From assembly GCA_021819435.1 (NCBI GenBank), contig JAKARB010000009.1, positions 124,001-188,000 of the forward strand: DNA of 64,000 nucleotides. Reading direction: 5' to 3'. The stretch's first letter is position 1. Each line of letters starts with the position of its first letter. The notes beneath the pieces are model-generated. The model made no database searches. It was not told the origin of the DNA and saw nothing but the letters and a program-made list of their open reading frames with translations. The DNA is from Pseudomonadota bacterium. GTDB lineage: Bacteria; Pseudomonadota; Gammaproteobacteria; Burkholderiales; Burkholderiaceae_C. Below, piece by piece: positions 36,331-45,127 of the stretch. Position numbers and translations under genes: made by a program.

Positions 36331-36762
36331 TCAGTTGCCAGCGGCGATGCCGGTGAAGTGTGCTGTGACCGCAGTGATTCCCGTCCGGGTGGCCGTCAGT
36401 TCACAAGATGCGGTCGAGCCATTGGCGCCAATGGCCATGGCGGTGATGGTGTAGGTGGTGCCCGCCTGCGTGAAGGGGCTGGATGAAACGCCCAGCAGGA
36501 GGGATGCCCCATCGGAGCAGTCTGCCACCTGCTTGCATTTGCTGGCATTAGCGCCGGCTGTGTTGTGCGCCGTGGCTGAACAACCGGCGTAATTCACCGA
36601 CATCGCGCCGGTGAGGTTGCCGGCAATGCCGTGGGCAGCGCTGCGCAGGGCATCCGAGCGCAGGTCGATGAACTTGGGCAAGGCGGTGGCCGCCAGGATG
36701 CCCAGTATCACGATCACCACGATCAATTCGATCATGGTGAAACCCTTCGCTGCTCTCTGCAT
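36331..36762 (-). CDS. MSHA-type major pilin-like protein, second copy
   Basis: 143 residues from the ATG at 36762. Prepilin signal AAKGFTMIELIVVIVILGIL with Glu5; the helix runs through AATALPKFIDLRSDALRSA and the head starts GIAGNLTGAMSVNYAGCSA. Cysteines occur at YAGC, CKQVADC and ASCEL, possibly forming two disulfides. It shares the first ~35 residues almost exactly with the pilin at 36823 but differs in the head. It resembles MshA; one of the two copies could take the MshB role. It follows the first pilin gene by 60 bases. Confidence 0.85.
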   Translation of the reverse strand: MQRAAKGFTMIELIVVIVILGILAATALPKFIDLRSDALRSAAHGIAGNLTGAMSVNYAGCSATAHNTAGANASKCKQVADCSDGASLLLGVSSSPFTQAGTTYTITAMAIGANGSTASCELTATRTGITAVTAHFTGIAAGN

Positions 36763-36822
36763 ATCGCACCCCGGATCGCAACGCATCACCTGAACGGGCT
36801 GCGAATCAATGCAGAAGGCTCA

Positions 36823-37275
36823 TCATTGACCCGCGCCGATCCCTGTGAAGTGGGACGTCTTCGGCGTCGAGCCCACGGTCGTGGTCACGTCGCACTGCGC
36901 CGTGGTGCCGTTGCCAGAGGCGGTCAGAGCTGTGCCCGCAGTGATGGTGTAAGTGGTGTTGCCCAGGACGAAGGGGCTGCCTGTCACGCCTTGCAGCAGC
37001 TTGGCTCCGTCCGTGCAGTCCTGAACCTTCACACAGTTGGGTTTCGTGGAATCGTTTTGGGCCGCAGCACAGCCCGCATAGTTCACCGACATCGCACTCC
37101 CCAGGTTGCCTGCCACGCCATCCAAAGCGGACTGCGTGGCATCAGAGCGCAAATCAATGAACTTCGGCAAGGCCGTGGCAGCCAGGATGCCCAGGATCAC
37201 GATCACAACGATGAGTTCGATCATCGTGAAGCCGGCCTGCGCACGGAGAGTAATGGAACGGTTGGACGATTTCAT
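36823..37275 (-). CDS. mshA: MSHA-type major pilin-like protein, first copy
   Basis: 150 residues, with AGAGG a few bases before the ATG at 37275. Prepilin signal RAQAGFTMIELIVVIVILGI with Glu5, then LAATALPKFIDLRSDATQSA and GVAGNLGSAMSVNYAGCAAA. Four cysteines (YAGC, PNC, VQDC, AQC) suit the disulfide-bonded C-terminal loop of type IV pilins. Directly downstream of the platform gene mshG, with an 87-base gap that could carry a pilin promoter. I give it the mshA name because it is the first of the pair and has the stronger ribosome-binding site; which copy is the main subunit is not certain. Confidence 0.82.
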   Translation of the reverse strand: MKSSNRSITLRAQAGFTMIELIVVIVILGILAATALPKFIDLRSDATQSALDGVAGNLGSAMSVNYAGCAAAQNDSTKPNCVKVQDCTDGAKLLQGVTGSPFVLGNTTYTITAGTALTASGNGTTAQCDVTTTVGSTPKTSHFTGIGAGQ

Positions 37276-37362
37276 GATGACCTCTTTTCTGCGAAGTGCG
37301 CCGGATGCCCTGCTGACCGGCGGCTAAAGTTGCACGATCTGGTGCTTCATCGGCAGGAATCC

Positions 37363-38595
37363 TCAATGCTTGAGGGTGACCTGCCCCAAATTCCACATCG
37401 GAAGAAACACACCCAGGGCCAGCACCAGCACCAGCCCCCCCATGAACACGATCAAGATCGGTTCGATCTGCTGAGACAGCGTCTTCAGCGCGTACTGCAC
37501 ATCGTTGTTGTACATGTCGCCGACCTCGTCGAGCAGGTCGTCGAGCATGCCGGTCTCCTCGCCGATGGCGATCATCTGTACCGCCATGGGCGTGAACACA
37601 CCCGTGCCGGCCGCCGATGAGGCCAGTGACTCGCCACGCATCACGCGGTCTTTCATGGATTCGATGGCGGCCGCCAAGTGGGCGTTGTCCGCTGTTTGCG
37701 CCACCCCGATCAGCGCGCGCTCCATCGGCACGCCACTGCGCAAGGACAGCGAAAAGGAACGCGCGAAACGAGACAGCGCCGCCTTGGTCACGATGGGCCC
37801 GACCAGCGGGAAGTTCAGCACCATGCGGTCCCAGATGGGACGGCCCTGCGGGGTTTTCTTCCAGTGGCGCCAGAGCATGAACAGGCCCGAAGCCACGCCC
37901 AGCAAAGTGCCGCCGTTGTTGACCGTGAAGTCCGACGTGCCCACCAGCAACTTGGTGAGCATCGGCAGCTCGGCACCCATGCTCTTGAACACGCCGGCGA
38001 AGGAAGGGATCACCATCACGTTGATGACACCGATGGCCACGGCCATGGCCATGACCACGAAGCTCGGGTAACGCATGGCCGACTTCACCTGCTGGCGCAT
38101 GGCGGCTTCGAACTGGAGGTGATCGGCCAGGCGCTTGAAGACTTCTTCCAGGCGGCCAGAGGCCTCACCCACGCGCACCATCGACACATAGAAGTTGTCG
38201 AACACCTTGGGGTGCTGGGCCATCGCGGCCGACAGGTCCACGCCGGCCTCCAGGCTGTGACGCAAATCGCCCACCACAACCTTGAAGGTGGGGTTGATGG
38301 CCGTTTCCTGCAGGCCGTTGAGCGCGCGCAGCAACGGCACGCCTGCCTTGATCAAGGTGAAGAGCTGCTTGCTGAACAGCATCACGTCTTGCGACTGCAC
38401 CTTGGGCGCCATCCAGCTCGGTGTGGCCACGGGTGCGCCCAACCCTTTGCTGGCCGCAGGCGCATCGGCCTTGATGGTCAGTGGAACCCAGCCCTTCATG
38501 CGCAGCTCGTCGGCCACGGCAGACGCCGATGCGGCTTCCTGCGTGCCTTGCACGGGGCCGTGTGGTCCTCGGGCGGTGTAGTAGAAGCGGCTCAT
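37363..38595 (-). CDS. mshG: MSHA inner-membrane platform protein MshG (GspF/PilC family)
   Basis: 410 residues. It has two T2SSF domains (~70-195 and ~270-395), with hallmark segments FSKQLFTLIKAGVPLLRALN, VRVGEASGRLEEVFKRLAD, and in the second half SLSLRSGVPMERALIGVAQT and IAIGEETGMLDDLLDEVGDM. Three membrane helices are visible (VMAMAVAIGVINVMVIPSF, TLLGVASGLFMLW and VFMGGLVLVLALGVFLPMW). It forms the base on which the ATPase MshE acts. It follows mshE by 7 bases. Confidence 0.94.
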   Translation of the reverse strand: MSRFYYTARGPHGPVQGTQEAASASAVADELRMKGWVPLTIKADAPAASKGLGAPVATPSWMAPKVQSQDVMLFSKQLFTLIKAGVPLLRALNGLQETAINPTFKVVVGDLRHSLEAGVDLSAAMAQHPKVFDNFYVSMVRVGEASGRLEEVFKRLADHLQFEAAMRQQVKSAMRYPSFVVMAMAVAIGVINVMVIPSFAGVFKSMGAELPMLTKLLVGTSDFTVNNGGTLLGVASGLFMLWRHWKKTPQGRPIWDRMVLNFPLVGPIVTKAALSRFARSFSLSLRSGVPMERALIGVAQTADNAHLAAAIESMKDRVMRGESLASSAAGTGVFTPMAVQMIAIGEETGMLDDLLDEVGDMYNNDVQYALKTLSQQIEPILIVFMGGLVLVLALGVFLPMWNLGQVTLKH

Positions 38596-38602
38596 GCGGT
38601 CC

Positions 38603-40312
38603 TCAGACGTCGATTTCCGCGCTCACGCGCATGGCTTCGTCCACCGTGGTCAGGCCGTCCATCACCAGGCGCACGGCGTCGCGGCGCAGGGTCTGGCCGG
38701 CCATCTGCTCGCGCGCCATCCGCGTGAACAGGCCGGGCTCAGGGTGGGTGATGGCGTCGATCAGCGGCAGCGTCATCTCCATGAACTCATACACGCCGAT
38801 GCGGCCGCGGAAACCGGTCTGGCTGCAGTCGGGGCAGCCCTGGCCCTTGCGCAGGCGGCTGAGGTCGGCGTCGGGGCCAGCCAGGCGGTGCAGCATGGCG
38901 ATTTCGTGGGCGTTGGGCTCGTGCGGGGCCGAGCAGTTCTGGCAGATGGTGCGCACCAGGCGCTGAGCCACCACCAGTTGCAGCGACATGGCCACCATCC
39001 ACGAGGGCACGCCCATGTCCATCAGGCGCGCGGGCGTGGAGATCGAGTCGTTGGTGTGCAGGGTCGAGAGCACGAGGTGACCGGTCATGGCGGCGCGCAT
39101 GCCGATCTCGGCGGTCTCGCGGTCGCGCATTTCGCCAACGAGGATCACGTCCGGGTCCTGGCGCAGAGCCGAGCGCAGCACCTTCTCGAAGGTCAGGTCG
39201 ATCTTGTCCATCACCTGCACCTGGTTGAGGCCGGGCAGGCGGTATTCGACCGGGTCTTCGACGGTGATGATCTTGCGCTCGGTGCTGTTGAGCGCGTTGA
39301 GCGCGCCGTACAGCGTGGTCGTCTTGCCCGAGCCAGTGGGCCCGGTGACGAGGATCAGGCCGCTGGGCTTGTCGATGGCGCGGTAGAAGGCATCGCGCAT
39401 GGCCGGCGGCAGCTTCAGGCGGTCGAGGTCGAGCATGCCAGCGCTCTGGCTGAGCAGGCGCATCACCACCGATTCGCCGTGCTGCGAGGGCAGGGTCGAG
39501 ATCCGCACGTCGACGTTGCCGTCCTTGAGGCGCACGGCGAAGCGGCCGTCCTGCGGCAGGCGTTTCTCGGAGATGTCGAGCCCCGACATGAGCTTGAGGC
39601 GCAGGGCCACGGCCGAGGCGATCTTGGCGTCTGCCTCGGTCTGCACGTGCAGCACGCCGTCGATGCGGAAGCGGATGCGCAATTGCTTTTCCTGCGGCTC
39701 GATGTGGATGTCGGAGGCGCGCAGGCGCAGGGCCTGTTCGAACACCGAGTACAGCAGGCGCACCACGGGGGCGTCTTCGTTGCTGGTGGTGTCCATGCCC
39801 AGCAAGTCGCCGAGATCGGTTTCCAGGCTGGCGAGTTCGGAGGTCAGCTCGCGGGCCAGGCCCTCGATCTCCTGCTTGGAATGGTAGATGCGGTCGAGCG
39901 CGGCTTGCAGGTGGCTCTCGGTCACCACGGCCATGTCGATGTTGCGCTTGAGCAGGCGGCCGAGCTCGTCGTAAGCGTAGATGTCGGTCGGGTCGGCCAT
40001 GCCCACCATCAGGCCCGAGGGCGTGTCCTCCAGCACGATGGCGTGCAGGCGGCGCGCGTGCGCTTCAGGCAAGGTCTGCGCCAGCTCGGGCCGAACGGGG
40101 AAGTGCACCAGGTCGATGTAAGGCGCGCGCAGTTGGCGAGCCACCGCCTTGGCGATCTGCGCCTCGGTGATCCAGCCATGGTCGATCAGCACCTGGCCCA
40201 GCTTGCGGCCGCTGCTGCGTTGCTCGGTGAGCGCCTGCTCCAGTTGCTCGGTGGAGATCAGGTCGTCCTGGACGAGCAGGTCACCTAGGCGAAAGCGCTG
40301 AGGGCGGGACAT
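38603..40312 (-). CDS. mshE: MSHA pilus extension ATPase MshE
   Basis: 569 residues. The N-terminal MshEN-type region has two motifs 29 residues apart: RLGDLLVQDDLI (8-19) and KLGQVLIDHGWIT (37-49), a layout known to bind c-di-GMP in MshE. The first motif has Asp17 where Gly is usual and the second starts with Lys instead of Arg. The C-terminal GspE domain is intact: Walker A GPTGSGKTTTLYGAL, Walker B-like DPDVILVGEMRDRETAEIGM, and a zinc site CxxC...CxxC (CQNC, CPDC). Powers pilus extension via MshG. Lies between mshL (24-base gap) and mshG (7-base gap). Confidence 0.94.
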   Translation of the reverse strand: MSRPQRFRLGDLLVQDDLISTEQLEQALTEQRSSGRKLGQVLIDHGWITEAQIAKAVARQLRAPYIDLVHFPVRPELAQTLPEAHARRLHAIVLEDTPSGLMVGMADPTDIYAYDELGRLLKRNIDMAVVTESHLQAALDRIYHSKQEIEGLARELTSELASLETDLGDLLGMDTTSNEDAPVVRLLYSVFEQALRLRASDIHIEPQEKQLRIRFRIDGVLHVQTEADAKIASAVALRLKLMSGLDISEKRLPQDGRFAVRLKDGNVDVRISTLPSQHGESVVMRLLSQSAGMLDLDRLKLPPAMRDAFYRAIDKPSGLILVTGPTGSGKTTTLYGALNALNSTERKIITVEDPVEYRLPGLNQVQVMDKIDLTFEKVLRSALRQDPDVILVGEMRDRETAEIGMRAAMTGHLVLSTLHTNDSISTPARLMDMGVPSWMVAMSLQLVVAQRLVRTICQNCSAPHEPNAHEIAMLHRLAGPDADLSRLRKGQGCPDCSQTGFRGRIGVYEFMEMTLPLIDAITHPEPGLFTRMAREQMAGQTLRRDAVRLVMDGLTTVDEAMRVSAEIDV

Positions 40313-40336
40313 GGTGCTCTCTCTTTCGTCGGCCGG

Positions 40337-42232
40337 TCAGTTCGAAGGGGCTTCGTTGAAGCGGGCCAGCGCCTGGTCCGCCGAAGGCCAACCCTGGCCG
40401 TCCTCGCCGATCACGGTGGGCTTGATCAGGATGACCAGCTCATGCTTGGTCTCGCTGTTGGACTGGTAGCGGAACAGGCCGCCCACGCCGGGGATGTTGC
40501 TCAGGCCGGGCACGCCGCTGCGGTCGTTGATCGAGTTCTGCTGCATCAGGCCACCGATGGCGACGATCTGGCCATCGCGCACCCGCACGATGCTGTCGGT
40601 CTCGTTGATCGAGCTGGTGGCCAGGGGCAGGCGGTAGGAGCCCTGCTCACCCAGGTCGATGACCTTCTCCTTCTCGGCCACCGAGCTGATGGCCGGGTGC
40701 ACGTGCAGCATCACCGTTCCGGTCTCGTCGATCTGCGGCGTCACGTCAAGGGAGATGCCGCTGAAGAAGGGCTGCAGCGACAGCGTGGGCGAGCTGGTGG
40801 TGGTGCTGCCGGTGCTGGTCTGCGTGGTCGACACACCGGTGACGAAGAGCTCATCGCTGCCCACCTTGAGCACGGCCTTCTGGTTGTTCAGCGTGGCGAT
40901 GCGGGGGCTGGAGAGCACCTTCACATCACCCTGGGTTTCCAGGAAAGACAGCAGCGCGGCGAAGTTGGCCGACTGGAAGGCCAGGCCATAGAAGCCCTTG
41001 CCCAGGGCCTCGGTGGCGGCCGAAACGCCCGGGTTGACGGTGACGTTGGCATCCTTGAGCGAACCGCTGTTGGTCAACGTCACGCCTGGTGCCATGCCGA
41101 TGCCACCGGCCTTGGTCGAACCGCTGTGGATCCCACGGAAGGCCGTCCAGTTCACACCGGTCTCGGAGCCCTTGCTCAGCTTGATCTCGACGATCTTCGC
41201 TTCAAGCATCACCTGACGCTCGATGGTGAGCTGGATCGCCCGCAGGTAATCGGCCACCTGGCGCAGCTCGGCCGGCGTGGCGCGCACGACGATCACGCCA
41301 GCGCCCGGGTTGAGCGTGACGCTGCGGCCAGCCTCCTTGCCGATGAGGTTGTTGAGAGCCTCTTGCACCTCGCGCCAGAAGTCGGTGTCCGAGGTCGTGC
41401 GCACGGAAGAGGTGTCCTGCCCACGGGTGACCGAGGTGCCGGAGGTGGAGCCGGGGGTGCCCGTGGAGCCCGTGGCGCCGCCGCTGGACTGGCCGATCGA
41501 GCTCGAGCTCACACGCAAGTCGGAAGCCCCCTGGCGACGGCCCGGCAGGTAATTGATCTTGTAGAGCCTGGTCTGCACCGTGTTCGGGTAGACGAACACG
41601 CGGTTGCCCGAAGCCATGCGGAAGTCGTAGCCGAACAGCTCACGCAAGGTCTCCAGCGCCTCGGGCACCGTGGTCTGCTTGAGCGACAGCGTGATGTTGC
41701 CGGCGATCTCCGGCGAAACCAGGATGTTGTACGGCGTGTTCACCCCCAGTTGCAGGAACACCTGTGCAGCCGGAGCGTTGTGAACCGCCAGGTCGAAACG
41801 AGGCTCGAAGCCGCGCGAGGCCGGCGTGACCACGGGGGCACTCATCGGTGCCACATTGGGAGCGGCCGCCGGGGCCGCAGCCAGCGTCACAGGCGCGGGC
41901 CGAACCACGGGGGCCGCCACGACTGGCGCGGCCACAGCCACCGGAGCCGATGCCTGTGCCATGCGCGGCGTCTCGGCCGGCGATGACCCCAGCGAAGCGA
42001 GTGTGAGCGTCATGCGCGAACCTGCCTCGGCGGGAGCGGTCCCTGCCGAGGTGGGGGGCAGGTGATCCAAATCGCTGTCGGCCAGGTCTTCGCTGGCCAC
42101 GCGCATCGATGGCGCGTCATTCAGCGAGGGCTTGCCGCGTTGCCAGGAGAACCTGGCGGTGCCCGCATCCACCGTCGGGCAGATCAGGGCGCCACTGACC
42201 ATCACGAGGATGCAGGTACGGATCATGTTCAT
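40337..42232 (-). CDS. mshL: MSHA outer-membrane secretin MshL
   Basis: 631 residues. N-terminal signal segment (TCILVMVSGALICPTVDAG), then a low-complexity Ala/Pro/Val linker (~75-145) and an STN-like domain (FLQLGVNTPYNILVSPEIAG to LRELFGYDFRMASGNRVFVY). The secretin core follows from ~310: VMLEAKIVEIKLSKGSETGV, VKVLSSPRIATLNNQKAVLK, LDVTPQIDETGTVMLHVHP and QIVAIGGLMQQ near the end. Forms the ring through which the pilus leaves the cell. A Ser/Gly/Thr-rich insert (~265-300) is typical of this subfamily. It overlaps mshK by 4 bases (ATGA). Confidence 0.93.
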   Translation of the reverse strand: MNMIRTCILVMVSGALICPTVDAGTARFSWQRGKPSLNDAPSMRVASEDLADSDLDHLPPTSAGTAPAEAGSRMTLTLASLGSSPAETPRMAQASAPVAVAAPVVAAPVVRPAPVTLAAAPAAAPNVAPMSAPVVTPASRGFEPRFDLAVHNAPAAQVFLQLGVNTPYNILVSPEIAGNITLSLKQTTVPEALETLRELFGYDFRMASGNRVFVYPNTVQTRLYKINYLPGRRQGASDLRVSSSSIGQSSGGATGSTGTPGSTSGTSVTRGQDTSSVRTTSDTDFWREVQEALNNLIGKEAGRSVTLNPGAGVIVVRATPAELRQVADYLRAIQLTIERQVMLEAKIVEIKLSKGSETGVNWTAFRGIHSGSTKAGGIGMAPGVTLTNSGSLKDANVTVNPGVSAATEALGKGFYGLAFQSANFAALLSFLETQGDVKVLSSPRIATLNNQKAVLKVGSDELFVTGVSTTQTSTGSTTTSSPTLSLQPFFSGISLDVTPQIDETGTVMLHVHPAISSVAEKEKVIDLGEQGSYRLPLATSSINETDSIVRVRDGQIVAIGGLMQQNSINDRSGVPGLSNIPGVGGLFRYQSNSETKHELVILIKPTVIGEDGQGWPSADQALARFNEAPSN

Positions 42233-42690
42233 TCCTTTCGTCCCCGCCGGGACTGCGCCGACTTCGGGTTCCGTTCGATCACCTGAGCGCCAGTGAGGCT
42301 CAGGCGCAAGCGGCCACGCGGGCCTTGCAAAACAGCGTCATTCGAGGTCAACGCAACCAGGGTCCAGCCCTCGATGCGCCCACCAGGTTCGATCAACTGG
42401 TCGTTGATGAGGGCCATGCCTTTGCCGCCAACCGGGTCGATGCGCACGAGTTGCAGCACGAGCTCGGGCTCACGCCGGGGTGGCGGTGCGCTCGCCGCAT
42501 CGGACGCGGCGGCACCCGCAGCCATGGCCCCCAGGCGATCGGTCTTGCCCAGGCCAGGCGGCGGACGCGTCGGGTCGCCCAGGCCCAGCAGGGGGTTGGT
42601 CTGCGCCAGGGTCGAGCCGCACCAGGCGAACACAACGCAAAGGGCCAACAGACCGGCCGAGGCCAGGCGGAGCAAAGGCAACCGGCTCAT
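42229..42690 (-). CDS. mshK: MSHA biogenesis protein MshK (PilP-like)
   Basis: 153 residues from the ATG at 42690. A hydrophobic N-terminus (LLALCVVFAWCGSTLAQ) precedes NPLLGLGDPTRPPPGL, the typical MshK start (DPTRP motif), and a C-terminal beta domain LVLQLVRIDPVGGKGMALI, GWTLVALTSNDAVLQGP. PilP-like proteins link the inner-membrane assembly to the secretin. Its ends overlap mshJ and mshL by 4 bases (ATGA), indicating coupled translation. Confidence 0.85.
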   Translation of the reverse strand: MSRLPLLRLASAGLLALCVVFAWCGSTLAQTNPLLGLGDPTRPPPGLGKTDRLGAMAAGAAASDAASAPPPRREPELVLQLVRIDPVGGKGMALINDQLIEPGGRIEGWTLVALTSNDAVLQGPRGRLRLSLTGAQVIERNPKSAQSRRGRKE

Positions 42691-43427
42691 GGGGCGATCT
42701 CCAGCGGGTCGCGATCGGGGCTGTAGGTCTGAACCTGCAGCGTCAGGGTGGGCAGCCCGCCATCGGCCACGTTCAGCGTCATGCCGTTCCAAAGCAGGCG
42801 ACGGGGCAGCTGCTCGATGCTGCGCAACCACGCCACGAGATCCAAGAAGGGCCCTGACACCGTGATCTCCAGCCCATGGCTGAACAGGACCGGTGCTGCG
42901 CCTAGCGAGGCCGAAGCGCCCTTGGCACCATTGGACCCATTGAACTGGACCTCCACGGGCGGCAAGGTCCGCATCGCCTTGAGGTGCAACTGGCCATGCT
43001 CGGCCAGCAGCCCTTCCAGCAGGTTCTGCATGTCGCGGGCGGGGGCCATCATCGCCTGTTGACGAGACAGCTCCTGCTCGCCATCGGAGAGGCGCTTGCG
43101 CAACTCGGCCTGCTCTTTCTGGGCATCCAGGAGGCGGCGGGCCAGCTCCACGCGCTTGCGGTTGAGTTCAGCCTGCATGGCATCGCGCGCCACGGTGGCA
43201 TTGCGCTCGCGCTGATTGGCCGCCTTCAGGGCCTCCGAGGCTGGCGTGATGAGCAAGAGATCGCAAAAGTACACGATCAAGGCGATCAAGGCGACGATGA
43301 TCAGGCGCCGCTCATTGAGCTGGCGCGCATCGAACTGGCGGCGCACATGACGCCAGCGCAGCAGCGCTTGCGGTGCCCACCTGTCCAGCCCTGGGATCTT
43401 CAGCGCGGGCAGCTTGAGGCCCTTCAT
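42687..43427 (-). CDS. mshJ: MSHA biogenesis protein MshJ (PilO-like)
   Basis: 246 residues. One membrane helix near residue 45-62 (RRLIIVALIALIVYFCDLLL) is followed by a long coiled coil (~70-135, with ELNRKRVELARRLLDAQ) and a ferredoxin-like C-terminal part ending LPRRLLWNGMTLNV. This is the PilO/GspM-like layout of MshJ. It probably pairs with the PilN-like half of MshI in the inner membrane. It overlaps mshI and mshK by 4 bases each. Confidence 0.85.
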   Translation of the reverse strand: MKGLKLPALKIPGLDRWAPQALLRWRHVRRQFDARQLNERRLIIVALIALIVYFCDLLLITPASEALKAANQRERNATVARDAMQAELNRKRVELARRLLDAQKEQAELRKRLSDGEQELSRQQAMMAPARDMQNLLEGLLAEHGQLHLKAMRTLPPVEVQFNGSNGAKGASASLGAAPVLFSHGLEITVSGPFLDLVAWLRSIEQLPRRLLWNGMTLNVADGGLPTLTLQVQTYSPDRDPLEIAP

Positions 43428-44989
43428 GGGGTCTCCTTCTGCGTTGCCACGCGCTCGGCGGCATCGCGCCCACGCAAAGTGAACTCGGTGACGCCCGAAG
43501 GTGCCGCGCCCTCTTGCGTCGCCTTGTCGCGCATCTCGATCTGGGCGAAGCGCCGGCTGCGGAAGCGGTCTTCCCGCTCAAGCCGACGAAGGTAGGCCGG
43601 CAGCAAACTCGGGCTGGTCATGCTGCCGCTGAGTTCCAGGTCACGGCCATCACCGCGCACCTTCAACCCGGTGATCCACACACCAGGCTGGGTCTGGCGA
43701 CCCAGCGCGATCAACAGATCGGAATACCCCATCGACGTGGCGCTCATGTTGCCCTGCAGGATTTGGCGCAACTGCGTCTGCACCGCCTCCTTGCGCTGGA
43801 GGTCTTCGAGCTCCCGCGTGACGTTGCTGGCCTGGGGTTCGGCGACCGAGCGCTGCAATTGGGCCAGCTCAGCCTCCACCTGCTGCGCACGCGTGCCTGC
43901 ATGGCTCGCCCACAGGCTCAAACCCACCCCCACCGAGACCCCGATCGCCGCAGCGACCCCTGCCCAACGCAATCCCACACGGGCGCTCCAGGCGCCCCCG
44001 GCACCTGCCGCCTCGCTCTCGTCGACGAAGCGCAATTGCTGGCGGCCAGTGGCTTCGGTCATCGGCCGCAAGGCCGCGCCCAGCGCGCACAAATCGGCCA
44101 GGTTGACACCGCTCGTCAGCCAGGGGTGGTCCTCGCCCAAGGCCGACAGGTCGATCCACTCACCCAAGCGAAAAGCTCGCACCGGCACGTAGATCAGGTC
44201 CGCCAGCAAGGGCAGGACGTCTTCGCCACTGCCCGGCGGCAGCACCACAGACAAGCCTTGCAGTGACACCTCGCTGTGCATGCGCTCGAAGGTGTCGATG
44301 GTGCGCAGCACCTCCAGCGATGCCCGGCTGAGAGCGCCCTCGCGGGATTCGCTCGAACTCGTCATCGCCGTGCCCTGCACCTCGATGTGGCGGGCCATGA
44401 CCAGCTCGCCCTGGTAGGTGACGACCAGCAGCGAACTCGATTCGCCGAAGGCCAGCAGCGCGTGGGCCTTGCCCTCTTCCTCGCCCAAGGCGCTGACGTT
44501 GCGCAGGGCCGTTTCCGACACATCCAGCGCCGTCCAATGCAAGCCGGCGTCGTCGACATCGGTCTGCATCTGCACGAACTTCTCGCGCGGCAGCACCACG
44601 GTCAGCGTCGGACGGCTCTGGCGCAACTGCGTGGCCTCGGGCACCTCCAGCACGTCGATGAGCGCGTCATCGACCTCAAAATCCACGTGGTCGCGCAGCG
44701 ACCAGCGCAAAGCATCGGCCCACTCTGAACGGGGCACATCGGGCGCTGGGATCGCCACCAGGCGGGCGGCGTCGTTGCGCAAAAGCCCGACCAGCTTGGA
44801 CGTGTTCCATCGACGCTCGCGGTTCAGCGTCTGCAACCCGTTGCTCAGGCTCGATGCGTCCACCCGGCCCACCCACTCCACCACCGGCCGGTCACCGCCA
44901 TGCACCACCTCGACGGCGAGCAGCACCGCGCCATCCTGGGCGATGCCCACCCAGGGCGAGGTTGCGTTGGACGGTCGGCGAAAGGGCAT
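43424..44989 (-). CDS. mshI: MSHA biogenesis protein MshI, PilM-PilN fusion
   Basis: 521 residues. Residues ~1-310 are an actin-like PilM domain (VGIAQDGAVLLAVEVVHGG, MARHIEVQGTAM, LEVLRTIDTFERMHSEVSLQ). A membrane helix at ~345-362 (VAAAIGVSVGVGLSLWASH) and coiled coil (~365-415) begin a PilN-like C-terminal half, ending VTEFTLRGRDAAERVATQ. A single chain therefore covers two components that are separate in T4aP systems; such MshI fusions are known. GGAG is 6 bases before the ATG but lies in a hairpin stem (44996-45015). First gene of the msh run; overlaps mshJ by 4 bases. Confidence 0.87.
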   Translation of the reverse strand: MPFRRPSNATSPWVGIAQDGAVLLAVEVVHGGDRPVVEWVGRVDASSLSNGLQTLNRERRWNTSKLVGLLRNDAARLVAIPAPDVPRSEWADALRWSLRDHVDFEVDDALIDVLEVPEATQLRQSRPTLTVVLPREKFVQMQTDVDDAGLHWTALDVSETALRNVSALGEEEGKAHALLAFGESSSLLVVTYQGELVMARHIEVQGTAMTSSSESREGALSRASLEVLRTIDTFERMHSEVSLQGLSVVLPPGSGEDVLPLLADLIYVPVRAFRLGEWIDLSALGEDHPWLTSGVNLADLCALGAALRPMTEATGRQQLRFVDESEAAGAGGAWSARVGLRWAGVAAAIGVSVGVGLSLWASHAGTRAQQVEAELAQLQRSVAEPQASNVTRELEDLQRKEAVQTQLRQILQGNMSATSMGYSDLLIALGRQTQPGVWITGLKVRGDGRDLELSGSMTSPSLLPAYLRRLEREDRFRSRRFAQIEMRDKATQEGAAPSGVTEFTLRGRDAAERVATQKETP

Positions 44990-44995
44990 GCGGGA

Positions 44996-45015
44996 CTCCG
45001 AGAAGCTTGTCGGAG
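44996..45015 (-). promoter_or_regulatory. Hairpin covering the mshI ribosome-binding site
   Basis: On the minus strand CTCCGA-N8-TCGGAG forms a 6-bp stem whose 3' arm contains the GGAG Shine-Dalgarno of mshI at the correct distance from its ATG. Translation of mshI, and through ATGA overlaps of mshJ, K and L, may depend on opening this hairpin. Confidence 0.4.
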
Positions 45016-45052
45016 ATGCTGCCAGAGCCCTTTTTACGAAGTGGAAGGAATA

Positions 45053-45070
45053 AACGCGCCTTCGTGCGTT
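45053..45070 (-). terminator. Hairpin between mshI and DUF1631 genes
   Basis: AACGCAC-GAAG-GCGCGTT on the minus strand is a 7-bp stem (one G-U) with a GAAG tetraloop, located between the end of the DUF1631 gene and the msh leader, followed only by TATT. A weak end for the upstream gene is possible. Confidence 0.3.
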
Positions 45071-45127
45071 ATTTCTCGTGGGCGGCAGGGATGTCGCCAG
45101 CGATCACAAGCGCCGTGGCGCCGCGCC

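Noticed and set aside
40442-41986. Plus-strand frame of 514 codons opposite mshL
   Set aside because: Antisense to a secretin with full motifs; no independent evidence.
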